Shown: one piece after another, positions 41,295 to 49,952 of the stretch | How positions within the stretch are numbered: the stretch's first letter is position 1 | Layout: every line of letters starts with the position of its first letter | NCBI GenBank assembly: GCA_051877855.1 | Contig: JBJEJH010000040.1 | Span: 1-64,000 of the forward strand | Direction of reading: 5' to 3' | From: MGBC120314 sp051877855 | Lineage (GTDB): Bacteria; Bacillota; Clostridia; Lachnospirales; Lachnospiraceae | Length of the DNA: 64,000 nt | The notes under the pieces: generated by a model | What the model was told of the DNA's origin: nothing | What the model saw: the letters and a program-made list of their open reading frames with translations, nothing else | Databases searched by the model: none | Translations under genes and position numbers: made by a program

Positions 41295-43724
41295 TTACAT
41301 CTCGGCAATTACTTCCACAGATTTTTCGCTGCTTACCGGAATAATATTGCCGGCAACCTCTACGCCATCAACGATGAGCTTCTTGATGCCCTTCTGGGCA
41401 TTGGAAGGATTCTTGATGGTGATATTGTAGTCTGTGCCACGGAAGGTTCTCTTAACCTTTAACTCCTTGAACTGCGCAGGAAGACATGGGTCGATCATCA
41501 ATCCGTCCAGGCTTGGACGAACACCTAAGATATACTGTGAAGCACTTAGGAACGTCCAGGCTGCAGTACCGGTTAACCAGCTGTTCTTTGCTTCGCCGTG
41601 ATGAACAGCGTCCTTACCGGCAATCATCTGTGAGTATACATAAGGTTCTGTACGGTGAATATCACTGATTTCCTCAATGTATGCAGGACAGATCTTAGCA
41701 TAGGTCTCAAATGCACGGTCGCCATCGCCGATCACGGTCTCTGCAACCGTTACCCAAGGATTGTTGTGGCAGAAGATTCCGGCATTTTCCTTATATCCCG
41801 GTGGGTAGGAAGAAACTTCGCCAAGCTCCAGGTGATAATCTTTGTAAGCAGGCTGAAGAAGAACGATACCATACTTGGTGTCGAGGATATTCTTCACAGA
41901 TTCCATGGCCTTCTGGGCCTTTCCTTCCTTCACGCCGATACCGGCAAGTACACAGAATCCCTGTGGCTCGATATAGATCTGGCCGTCCTCGCATTCCTTT
42001 GAACCAACCTTATTGCTGTTTGCGTCGTAAGCACGTAAGAACCATTCCCCATCCCAGCCGGCGTCAAGAACGGTGTCGTACATTTTCTGAACCTCTGCAC
42101 GAACGGATTTGGCTTCATCCGTAAGACCTACGTGATCACAAAGCTCTGCATATTCATTGCCATATTTAACAAACATACCTGCGATAAATACAGATTCTGC
42201 AACCGGTCCTTCGGAAGGTCCGGTGGTCTGGAAGGATTCACCCGGCTCCTTAGAGAAGCAGTTTAAGTTCAAACAATCATTCCAGTCTGCACGACCGATG
42301 AGCGGAAGATTGTGTGGGCCAAGGTGAGTTAAAGTATAGTTAAATGAACGGCGAAGATGCTCCATTAAGGAGGTGGCCTTGCTCATATCATTATCATAAG
42401 GTACCGTCTCATCCAGAATGCCGAAATCACCGGTTTCACGAATGTATGCAGCAGTACCTGCAATCAACCATAATGGGTCATCGTTAAATCCACTACCCAC
42501 ATCCATATTACCCTTCTTGGTAAGTGGCTGGTACTGATGATATGCACTGCCATCCTCAAACTGTGTGGAAGCGATATCAATGATACGTTCTCTTGCACGA
42601 TCCGGAATCAAATGTACGAAACCGAGAAGATCCTGACAGGAATCACGGAATCCCATACCACGACCGATGCCGGATTCATAGTAGGAAGCGGAACGTGACA
42701 TATTAAATGTAACCATACACTGATATTGGTGCCAGATATTAATCATACGGTCAAACTTTTCGTCATCCGATTTTACGGTTAACTTATTAAGAAGTCCGTC
42801 CCAGTGAGCCTTAAGGACTGCAAGCGCTGCATCAACCTTCTCCACGGTGTCAAACTTTGCAAGCATTTCATGGGCAGGTTTCTTATTAATAACACCCTGA
42901 GACTCCCATTTCTGATCTTCAGGATTTTCCACATAACCGAGAACGAATACGTAAGTCTTAGACTCGCCGGCATTCAGGGAAACATTTAATTGGTGGGAAC
43001 CGATTGGAGCCCAGCCGCTGGCCTTGGAATTACCGGCCTTGCCGTTAACAACAACATCGGGACGGTCAAAGCCATTGTATGCACCCAGGAAGGTATCCCG
43101 GTCTGTATCAAAACCATCCACCGGTGTATTGACACTGAATATAGCATAGTGGTTACGTCTTTCACGATACTCGGTTTTGTGATAAATCGTAGAACCTTCG
43201 ATTTCAACTTCACCAATACTTAAGTTACGCTGGAAGTTGGTCATATCGTCCATGGCGTTCCAGAGGCAGAACTCGATGAAAGAGAAGAGCTTAAGGTCTT
43301 TCTTGTCGGTTCCTTCATTGGTAATGGTCACTTTATGAACTTCACAGTTATTATTAATAGGAACAAATGCGGTCACTTCTGTCTTAACATTGTTCTTCTT
43401 GCCGGTGAATACGCTGTAACCCATACCGTGACGGCAGCTGTATTCATCAAGTTCCGTTTTGGTAGGCTGCCAGCCCGGATTCCAGATCGTGCCATTATCA
43501 TTAATATAGTAGTAATGTCCGCCGGTATCATAAGGAACATTGTTGTAGCGATATCTTGTGAGACGAAGAAGCTTCGCATCCTTATAAAAAGAATATCCGC
43601 CACAAGTGTTAGACATGAGTGTAAAGAAACTCTCGCAACCTAAGTAGTTAATCCAAGGAAGCGGAGTTTTAGGTGTTGTAATGACGTATTCACGATTCAC
43701 GTCATCGAAATGTCCAAATTTCAT
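41295..43724 (-). CDS. Glycoside hydrolase family 94 phosphorylase (cellobiose phosphorylase)
   Basis: An 809-residue GH94 enzyme. The N-terminal beta-sandwich begins MKFGHFDDVNREYVITTPKTPLPWINYLG. The (alpha/alpha)6 barrel has GRGMGFRDSCQDLLG for substrate/phosphate contacts and GRADWNDCLNLN; the general-acid Asp lies in the DWND motif (residues 480-483). DGQIYIEPQG and FCHNNPWV follow. It phosphorolyses cellobiose (or a close beta-glucoside) to glucose 1-phosphate and glucose. Length and start match cellobiose phosphorylases. It faces away from a LacI regulator with matching operators. Confidence 0.93.
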   Translation of the reverse strand: MKFGHFDDVNREYVITTPKTPLPWINYLGCESFFTLMSNTCGGYSFYKDAKLLRLTRYRYNNVPYDTGGHYYYINDNGTIWNPGWQPTKTELDEYSCRHGMGYSVFTGKKNNVKTEVTAFVPINNNCEVHKVTITNEGTDKKDLKLFSFIEFCLWNAMDDMTNFQRNLSIGEVEIEGSTIYHKTEYRERRNHYAIFSVNTPVDGFDTDRDTFLGAYNGFDRPDVVVNGKAGNSKASGWAPIGSHQLNVSLNAGESKTYVFVLGYVENPEDQKWESQGVINKKPAHEMLAKFDTVEKVDAALAVLKAHWDGLLNKLTVKSDDEKFDRMINIWHQYQCMVTFNMSRSASYYESGIGRGMGFRDSCQDLLGFVHLIPDRARERIIDIASTQFEDGSAYHQYQPLTKKGNMDVGSGFNDDPLWLIAGTAAYIRETGDFGILDETVPYDNDMSKATSLMEHLRRSFNYTLTHLGPHNLPLIGRADWNDCLNLNCFSKEPGESFQTTGPSEGPVAESVFIAGMFVKYGNEYAELCDHVGLTDEAKSVRAEVQKMYDTVLDAGWDGEWFLRAYDANSNKVGSKECEDGQIYIEPQGFCVLAGIGVKEGKAQKAMESVKNILDTKYGIVLLQPAYKDYHLELGEVSSYPPGYKENAGIFCHNNPWVTVAETVIGDGDRAFETYAKICPAYIEEISDIHRTEPYVYSQMIAGKDAVHHGEAKNSWLTGTAAWTFLSASQYILGVRPSLDGLMIDPCLPAQFKELKVKRTFRGTDYNITIKNPSNAQKGIKKLIVDGVEVAGNIIPVSSEKSVEVIAEM

Positions 43725-43751
43725 AAAACATAATCTCCATTCAAGGTTATT

Positions 43752-43774
43752 ACGAAAACGATTTAGCTAAATGA
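43752..43774. promoter_or_regulatory. LacI-type operator before the GH94 gene
   Basis: ACGAAAACGATTTAGCTAAATGA is, apart from one base change and a 1-bp insertion, the same as the sequence at 44065-44086 on the other side of the intergenic region. It lies about 30 bp upstream of the GH94 start. The remainder of this ~350-bp gap is AT-rich without a gene. Confidence 0.65.
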
Positions 43775-44029
43775 AAAAAGAACCTCCAAAAGATTAATGG
43801 AAATATATCCACTGCTTTAAATATATTAAAAAACACGAATAAAATCAAGATTTATTTATATTATTTTATTAGGAAATATTACCGACATTTTTGGAAAAAT
43901 GAATAGCAACTTTTTTCAATAAAGGGGGAAATATGCCCGGAAGCGTTATTTTTTTATCATTTTTGCCCTAAATTGCTGTTAATAATACAACATATTATAC
44001 AAAATTACCTATAAATATCAAAAAAATAG

Positions 44030-44058
44030 TTGCTTTTATTGTCAAAGTGTTGTAATAT
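44030..44058 (+). promoter_or_regulatory. Promoter of the lacI-ABC operon
   Basis: TTGCTT (44030-44035), a 17-bp spacer and TAATAT (44053-44058), just upstream of the second LacI-type operator. Confidence 0.55.
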
Positions 44059-44064
44059 AAAAAC

Positions 44065-44086
44065 ACGAAAACGATTAAGTAAATGA
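44065..44086. promoter_or_regulatory. LacI-type operator before the lacI gene
   Basis: ACGAAAACGATTAAGTAAATGA, placed just after the -10 box, where a bound repressor would block transcription. It matches the operator in front of the divergent GH94 gene. Confidence 0.65.
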
Positions 44087-44127
44087 CAAGTTACCGAATG
44101 TACACAGATCTCGAAGGCAGGAATGGA

Positions 44128-45141
44128 ATGGTATCAGTAAAAGACATCGCAGCAGAGTGCAAGGTTTCCGTTGCTACTGTGAGCAAAGCATTAAATGGTT
44201 ATAGTGATATAAGCGAAGAAACGCGGAATATGATCAAGACCAAAGCTGCCGAGATGGGGTATCTTCCGAATATGGCGGCGGTAACGCTAAAGACCAATCG
44301 GACGTACAACATCGGAGTAATATTTGAAGATGCAGCGAACAGCGGATTGAGGAATGAATATTTTGCAAGGGTTCTGCAAGGGGTTCGTACCCAGGCAGAG
44401 ATGTCGGGATACGGTATCTCATTCATTACCAACCGGATCGGTGGAAAGAAAATTACTTATAGTGAATATTGTCGGTATCGGCAATTCGACGGTGTGATTA
44501 TCGCATGTACAGATTTTAATGATGCACAGGTGGTGGAACTCGTTGGAAGTGGCGTACCCATTGTCACTATAGATCATATTTTCAGCAATACCATTTCGGT
44601 AATGTCAGATAACGTCAAAGGTATCCGGGATTTGATGGAGTATGTTTATTCAATGGGACACCGCAGGATTGCATATATACACGGCGGGGATTCCACAGTG
44701 ACGAGAGATCGGCTGACGAGCTTTTATCAGTGTGTGGAACGTCTGGGCCTTCATATTCCACCGGAATATACAATGGAGTGCAAGTATCGTGATACAGTAC
44801 GTGCTGCCAAATGTACCAGAAAACTTCTGGACATGGAAGAACGGCCGACCTGCATTTTATATCCGGATGATTATACCGCGATGGGCGGAATTGGCGTTAT
44901 TAAGAAGCGCGGGCTTCAAATTCCGGAAGATATATCGGTGGTAGGATATGACGGAATCAGTTTTACATCCGTACACGATCCGAAGATTACAACTCTGGAG
45001 CAGTCCAGCGAAAAGATGGGCCGGGAGGCCGTATCACACTTAATTGAACTTATTGAGAAACCGAAGACCACATTGATTGAGCGATATGTGATCCCAGGGG
45101 ACGTTTCAATAGGAAATTCCGTGAAAAATCTTCAGGCGTAA
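44128..45141 (+). CDS. LacI-family transcriptional regulator
   Basis: A 337-residue repressor. The HTH is VSVKDIAAECKVSVATVSKALNGYSDIS, with the LacI hinge helix near MAAVTLKT, then a periplasmic-binding-like effector domain (YNIGVIFED, GVPIVTIDH, HRRIAYIHG, SVVGYDGISFT). It probably controls the GH94 gene and the ABC transporter in response to a beta-glucoside. The start at 44128 begins at the HTH; the frame extends 15 codons upstream, across the operator. Confidence 0.92.
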   Translation: MVSVKDIAAECKVSVATVSKALNGYSDISEETRNMIKTKAAEMGYLPNMAAVTLKTNRTYNIGVIFEDAANSGLRNEYFARVLQGVRTQAEMSGYGISFITNRIGGKKITYSEYCRYRQFDGVIIACTDFNDAQVVELVGSGVPIVTIDHIFSNTISVMSDNVKGIRDLMEYVYSMGHRRIAYIHGGDSTVTRDRLTSFYQCVERLGLHIPPEYTMECKYRDTVRAAKCTRKLLDMEERPTCILYPDDYTAMGGIGVIKKRGLQIPEDISVVGYDGISFTSVHDPKITTLEQSSEKMGREAVSHLIELIEKPKTTLIERYVIPGDVSIGNSVKNLQA

Positions 45142-45220
45142 GGAGACACGGAGAATAATTTATTCCGCAGAAAGTGAGAATACTTTCTGTACCAGCCCGT
45201 GAGGCAGAAGGAGGAAAAAT

Positions 45221-46570
45221 ATGAGAAAGTTTAAAAAGGTAATGGCTCTGTCATTAGCGACAATCATGACAGTAGCATCGCTTGCAGGATGCGGTTCCAA
45301 GTCCGGCGCAGCAGCAAGCTCAGTAACAGATGGTGGAAAGGTTTTAAACATCTATGTATGGAATGAAGAGTTTAAGAGCAGAGTTACAGATCACTATCCT
45401 GGATATGAGAAGGTAGATGACACAACAGGTAAGATCGGCGATGTAACAGTTAAGTGGAACATTACTCCAAGTAAGGATATGGCATACCAGAAGAATCTTG
45501 ATGCAACATTACAGAAGCAGGCTTCAGCGGCAGCGGATGATAAGATTGATATCTTCCTGGTAGAAGCTGACTATGCATTAAAGTATGTGGATACAGATTA
45601 TACAGTAGCAGTTAAGGATCTTGGAATTGCAGATACTGACCTTGCTAACCAGTATCAGTACACCAAGGATATTGTAACAGACTCTAAGGGAGTTCTTAAG
45701 GGTGTTTCATGGCAGGGATGTCCTGGTGTATTAATTTACAGCAGGGAAGTAGCTAAGGATGTATTCGGAACAGATGATCCTGCTAAGGTTCAGGAAAAGG
45801 TTAAGGATTGGGATACATTCAACAAGACAGCAGAAGAAGTTAAGGCTAAGGGTTACTACATGGTATCCGGTTATGATGATACATACCGTGTATTCTCTAA
45901 CAACGTATCCGGCAAGTGGGTACAGGACGGCAAGGTTGTTATCGATCCGGCATTAATGTCATGGGTTGAGCAGACCAAGGATTTTACAGAGAAGGGTTAC
46001 AACAATAAGTCATCACTTTGGGGTGATACATGGAACAAGGGATTCTATGCAGATGGAAAAGTATTCTGCTACTTTGGACCGGCTTGGTTCGTAGATTTCT
46101 GTATGCAGGTTGATGATTCTAAGTCTATTGCTGCCAACGGCGGTTGGGCTGCAACAGAAGGTCCACAGGGCTTCTTCTGGGGTGGTACATGGATCTGTGC
46201 TGCGAACGGAACCGATAACAAGACTCTTGTAGCTGATATTATGAAGCAGTTAACAACCAATGAAACAATCATGAAGGAAATCGTAGTTGCTGATAACGAT
46301 TTCGTAAACAACAAGCCGGCAATGGAAGCAATGGCAGCGGATACATCTTACAAGAATGCAGTACTCGGCGGACAGAATCCATTAGCAATGTTCTGTGCAG
46401 GTGCTGAAAAGATTGACTTAAGCAACTTATCTGCATACGATCAGGGATGTAATGATACATTCCAGGCTGCTATGAAGGATTACTTCGATGGTAATGCAAC
46501 ACTTGATGATGCTCTTGCAAAATTCAAGAAGGACATCGTTGTTAAGTTCCCGGAATTAAAGGCTGAATAA
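45221..46570 (+). CDS. Carbohydrate ABC transporter substrate-binding lipoprotein
   Basis: A 449-residue extracellular binding protein. The signal peptide ends in the lipobox SLAGC, then GSKSGAAASS. The mature part is of the CUT1 type (NIYVWNEEFKSRVTDHYP, DIFLVEADYALKYV, GSLW-like NKSSLWGDTWNKG). Its context beside GH94 suggests cellobiose or cello-oligosaccharide binding. A strong GGAGG site precedes ATG 45221. Confidence 0.9.
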   Translation: MRKFKKVMALSLATIMTVASLAGCGSKSGAAASSVTDGGKVLNIYVWNEEFKSRVTDHYPGYEKVDDTTGKIGDVTVKWNITPSKDMAYQKNLDATLQKQASAAADDKIDIFLVEADYALKYVDTDYTVAVKDLGIADTDLANQYQYTKDIVTDSKGVLKGVSWQGCPGVLIYSREVAKDVFGTDDPAKVQEKVKDWDTFNKTAEEVKAKGYYMVSGYDDTYRVFSNNVSGKWVQDGKVVIDPALMSWVEQTKDFTEKGYNNKSSLWGDTWNKGFYADGKVFCYFGPAWFVDFCMQVDDSKSIAANGGWAATEGPQGFFWGGTWICAANGTDNKTLVADIMKQLTTNETIMKEIVVADNDFVNNKPAMEAMAADTSYKNAVLGGQNPLAMFCAGAEKIDLSNLSAYDQGCNDTFQAAMKDYFDGNATLDDALAKFKKDIVVKFPELKAE

Positions 46571-46607
46571 TTATTTATTAAGTTTTAATAAGTTAGGATG
46601 TTTAGAG

Positions 46608-46645
46608 GAACATGCCTGCTCCACAGCGGGGCAGGCATGTTTTGT
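46608..46645 (+). terminator. Attenuator between the binding protein and permease genes
   Basis: A stem AACATGCCTGCTCC / GGGGCAGGCATGTT with a short loop and a TTTG tail. Partial termination here would give more binding protein than permease, a common arrangement. Confidence 0.8.
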
Positions 46646-46674
46646 CTTATAATTCGGGTTGAAGGAGTGATCAC

Positions 46675-47631
46675 ATGAAAGATTCCCAGAATAAAAAACA
46701 GGGAAAAAGCAAGGTTGTCAGATATAACAAATGGGGATACATTTTCTTAGCTCCTTTTGTTATTGTGTATCTTGTTTTTCAGTTAGTACCGTTACTTAAT
46801 ACTATTTACAGCAGTTTTTTCGAGAACTATTATGCAATGGGTGGACTCGTTCAGGTGGGTCCGAATTTTGTTGGATTGGATAATTATAAAACTATTTTTT
46901 CTACTTCGGAGTTATTTAAGTATACTGAAAATACTTTGATTATGTGGATTATTGGTTTTGTTCCACAGATTATTGTTTCGTTGATGCTTGCTCAGTGGTT
47001 TTCTGACGTAAGATTAAAGTTAAGATGTAGTGGTTTCTTTAAAACAGTTATTTATTTGCCAAATCTTATCATGGCATCCGCATTTTCGATGTTGTTCTTT
47101 GCACTGTTCTCAGATACAGGTCCGATTAATGCAATGCTTGTGAATATGGGAATTATCGATGAACCATTCCGTTTTTTTGCAAGTATTACAGCATCAAGAG
47201 GCCTGGTTGGTTTTATGAACTTCCTTATGTGGTTTGGCAATACAACAATTCTTCTTATGGCGGGTATTATGGGTATTGATGTATCCTTATTTGAGGCTGC
47301 CGAAGTTGATGGCGCAAGTTCGTGGAAGCGTTTTACAAAGATTACACTTCCATTGTTAAAGCCAATTCTTATTTATGTAGTAATTACATCAATGATTGGT
47401 GGTATTCAGATGTTCGATGTACCGCAGATCCTGACAAAGGGTGAAGGTACTCCGGTTGAATCAACAATGACATTGATTATGTATTTGAATAAACATCTGT
47501 ATAGTAAGAATTATGGTATGGGTGGTGCCCTGTCAGTATTCCTGTTTGTGGTTACCGCAATACTTAGTTTGATAATATACAGTTTTATGTATAGAGATAC
47601 AAGCGGAAAAGCTAAGAAAAAGGTAAAATAA
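46675..47631 (+). CDS. Sugar ABC transporter permease (MalF type)
   Basis: A 318-residue CUT1 permease with six membrane helices (first about 28-50) and the EAA loop EAAEVDGASSWKRFTKITLPLLKP. It pairs with the next gene. No ATPase gene is in the operon, so a shared MsmK-type ATPase elsewhere is expected. Confidence 0.92.
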   Translation: MKDSQNKKQGKSKVVRYNKWGYIFLAPFVIVYLVFQLVPLLNTIYSSFFENYYAMGGLVQVGPNFVGLDNYKTIFSTSELFKYTENTLIMWIIGFVPQIIVSLMLAQWFSDVRLKLRCSGFFKTVIYLPNLIMASAFSMLFFALFSDTGPINAMLVNMGIIDEPFRFFASITASRGLVGFMNFLMWFGNTTILLMAGIMGIDVSLFEAAEVDGASSWKRFTKITLPLLKPILIYVVITSMIGGIQMFDVPQILTKGEGTPVESTMTLIMYLNKHLYSKNYGMGGALSVFLFVVTAILSLIIYSFMYRDTSGKAKKKVK

Positions 47632-47649
47632 TTAATAGGAGGATTAGTC

Positions 47650-48516
47650 ATGAGTAATGAGATAAATAATAAAGTGAATGCTGGTCTTTCTATTAAAGCC
47701 AGACGATTCATTGCATATATTGTACTTGTTTTTTTAACAATTCTGTGTTTATTCTGGTTCTATGTGCTGTTTATCAATGCAACCAGAGGACATGCGCAAA
47801 TTCAGTCAGGATTTTCGTTCCTTCCGGGGGATCAGTTTGGGAAGAACTGGCACAATCTGGTTACCGGAACACAGCCAATTTTATCCGGTATGTTTAACAG
47901 TATATTTGTATCAGGTATGTGTGCATTGTTATCTACGTATTTTTCAGCAATGACTGCATATGCCATTCATGTATATGATTTTAAGGGCAGAAAGATTATG
48001 TTTACATTCATCCTTGCAATCATGATGATTCCTACACAGGTAACGGCGTTAGGATTTATCCAATTCATGGATACATTAGGGTTAACGAATACATTTATTC
48101 CATTGATCGTTCCGACCGTTGCGGCACCGGTTACTTTCTATTATATGAAGCAGTACATGGAAAGTACACTGCCACTGTCCATTATTGAAGCTGCAAGAAT
48201 CGATGGTTCGGGCGAGTTCAGAACCTTTAACACAATCGTTATTCCTCTTATGAAACCTGCGATTGCGGTTCAGGCAATATTTACATTTGTTCAGAACTGG
48301 AACAATTACTTTATGCCGGCGCTTATTCTTAAGTCCGATAAGATGAAGACACTTCCGATTCTTATCGCACAGTTAAGAGATGCGGACTGGTTGAAGTTTG
48401 ATATGGGTCAGGTGTATATGATGATTGCATTCTCAATCTTCCCGGTAATTATTGTATATATTTGTTTGTCAAAGTATATCGTACAGGGTGTTGCCCTTGG
48501 TGCGGTTAAGGGTTAA
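47650..48516 (+). CDS. Sugar ABC transporter permease (MalG type)
   Basis: A 288-residue CUT1 permease with six membrane helices and the EAA loop EAARIDGSGEFRTFNTIVIPLMKP, ending in GVALGAVKG as is usual for MalG relatives. It is 18 bp after its partner, with an AGGAGG site. Confidence 0.93.
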   Translation: MSNEINNKVNAGLSIKARRFIAYIVLVFLTILCLFWFYVLFINATRGHAQIQSGFSFLPGDQFGKNWHNLVTGTQPILSGMFNSIFVSGMCALLSTYFSAMTAYAIHVYDFKGRKIMFTFILAIMMIPTQVTALGFIQFMDTLGLTNTFIPLIVPTVAAPVTFYYMKQYMESTLPLSIIEAARIDGSGEFRTFNTIVIPLMKPAIAVQAIFTFVQNWNNYFMPALILKSDKMKTLPILIAQLRDADWLKFDMGQVYMMIAFSIFPVIIVYICLSKYIVQGVALGAVKG

Positions 48517-48548
48517 AAGGGAAATTTCTTACTTGAAACTTTTATAAA

Positions 48549-48598
48549 AGGTGGTGTCGGATGGTTTTGTTGTCAGCTATCCGGCACCGCTTTTTTGT
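48549..48598 (+). terminator. Terminator of the sugar ABC operon
   Basis: A stem GGTGGTGTCGGAT / ATCCGGCACCGC followed by TTTTTT. Confidence 0.88.
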
Positions 48599-48658
48599 GC
48601 TTTAGCATATTCTTTATAGTAATTCCTGCAAAAAGATATTTATTGATGGGAGTGTTAG

Positions 48659-48667
48659 TGTTATAAT
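48659..48667 (+). promoter_or_regulatory. Extended -10 before the methyltransferase gene
   Basis: TGTTATAAT with no clear -35. A small CCTGC/GCAGG hairpin (around 48684-48697) lies in the leader. Confidence 0.45.
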
Positions 48668-48726
48668 GGCATCGGACAGAATGCCTGCGAAGGCAGGGAT
48701 TGATTAAATTAATAAAAGGAACAAAT

Positions 48727-49890
48727 ATGGATATTAATGAATTATTGGATAAATTTATAAATAAAGAGCTTGTGGACATTATACTTAGTAATCCGAAGAA
48801 TAAAGAGGTGGCATCCAAAATTAAGATTCGCCCGATGATCATAAAGGATTCATTGAATTATCAGGCCACAAGTTATGTGGGAAATCAGGTTCTACATGAT
48901 AATTATAGTGAAGTCGTATTAAGAAATAAGCTTAAGGATTGGATTGTAAATGAGTACAAGCAGGCACAGTTTGCGGCGAAAAGCTGCAGTGCCACGGTAC
49001 TATCCGGAAAGAAGGGCAATCTGACGATTAAAGTGCAGCGCAAGGCCCCGGCAAGAGTACAGGCTCCTTTAAGTCACAACCGTGAGAAGAAGTATATTCT
49101 GGAAGAAGGAAAGCCGGTACCTTTTCTTGTGGATCTTGGCGTTATGACACCGGAGGGAAAAATCGTCAAAGCCCGCTATGACAAGTTTAAGCAGATTAAC
49201 CGATTTTTGGAATTTATTGAAGATATTCTTCCAAATCTTGATCCCCAAAAGACTCAGACCATCATTGATTTTGGATGCGGGAAATCCTACCTTACATTTG
49301 CCATGTATTACTATCTTAAGGTGCTCCGGGGTTATAAGGTCAATATCATTGGCCTGGACTTAAAACGTGATGTTATGGAACACTGTCAGAAACTGGCAGA
49401 AAAGTACGGCTATCATGACCTTCGTTTTCTCACGGGGGACATCGCCGATTACAATGATGTGGACAAAGTCAATATGGTGGTGACACTTCACGCCTGTGAT
49501 ACAGCCACCGATTATGCCCTTTATAAAGCAGTCAAATGGGATGCGGATGTCATTCTTTCCGTACCATGTTGTCAGCATGAGGCCAATGGACAGATTAAGA
49601 ATGAAGAATTGCAGAGCATTTTCCGATACGGCATACTGAAAGAAAAGATGGCAGCACTGATAACGGATGGGATTCGTGCCAATCTGCTGGAGGAACAGGG
49701 ATATAAGGTGCAGATACTGGAATTTATCGATATGGAGCACACCCCAAAAAATCTCTTGATCCGTGCAGTGAAAGAACGCAGAAAAGAAGGAACTATGGGG
49801 AAGACAAAGGAGAAAAGTGCAAGATCGGTGGAGGAATTTCTCTCATTAGATCTTACATTGGACCGGTTACTGGACGGAAGACAGGAATAA
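48727..49890 (+). CDS. SAM-dependent methyltransferase (Methyltransf_32-like)
   Basis: A 387-residue protein. The N-terminal region (1-150) has an RNA-binding flavour. The Rossmann-type methyltransferase core starts with TIIDFGCGKSYLTFAMYYYL (SAM motif I) and has VNIIGLDLKRDVMEHC, MVVTLHACDTATDYAL and ILSVPCCQHE. The HACDTATD and PCCQ elements recall RNA/protein methyltransferases of the PF13679 group. The substrate is unknown. ATG 48727 follows AAAGGA. The tail (about 350-387) is charged. Confidence 0.85.
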   Translation: MDINELLDKFINKELVDIILSNPKNKEVASKIKIRPMIIKDSLNYQATSYVGNQVLHDNYSEVVLRNKLKDWIVNEYKQAQFAAKSCSATVLSGKKGNLTIKVQRKAPARVQAPLSHNREKKYILEEGKPVPFLVDLGVMTPEGKIVKARYDKFKQINRFLEFIEDILPNLDPQKTQTIIDFGCGKSYLTFAMYYYLKVLRGYKVNIIGLDLKRDVMEHCQKLAEKYGYHDLRFLTGDIADYNDVDKVNMVVTLHACDTATDYALYKAVKWDADVILSVPCCQHEANGQIKNEELQSIFRYGILKEKMAALITDGIRANLLEEQGYKVQILEFIDMEHTPKNLLIRAVKERRKEGTMGKTKEKSARSVEEFLSLDLTLDRLLDGRQE

Positions 49891-49952
49891 GGTATAGGGA
49901 TCAAGTCCGGGATTAATATCAATGGGTTAGTAAGGGAAAAAAGAGAAGTAAT

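Noticed and set aside
40945..41430. Overlapping open frames across the 52-bp repeats with PATNRPAGYISH-like repeats
   Set aside because: The same peptide appears in several frames and strands because 52 is not divisible by 3; no ribosome binding sites. Not coding.
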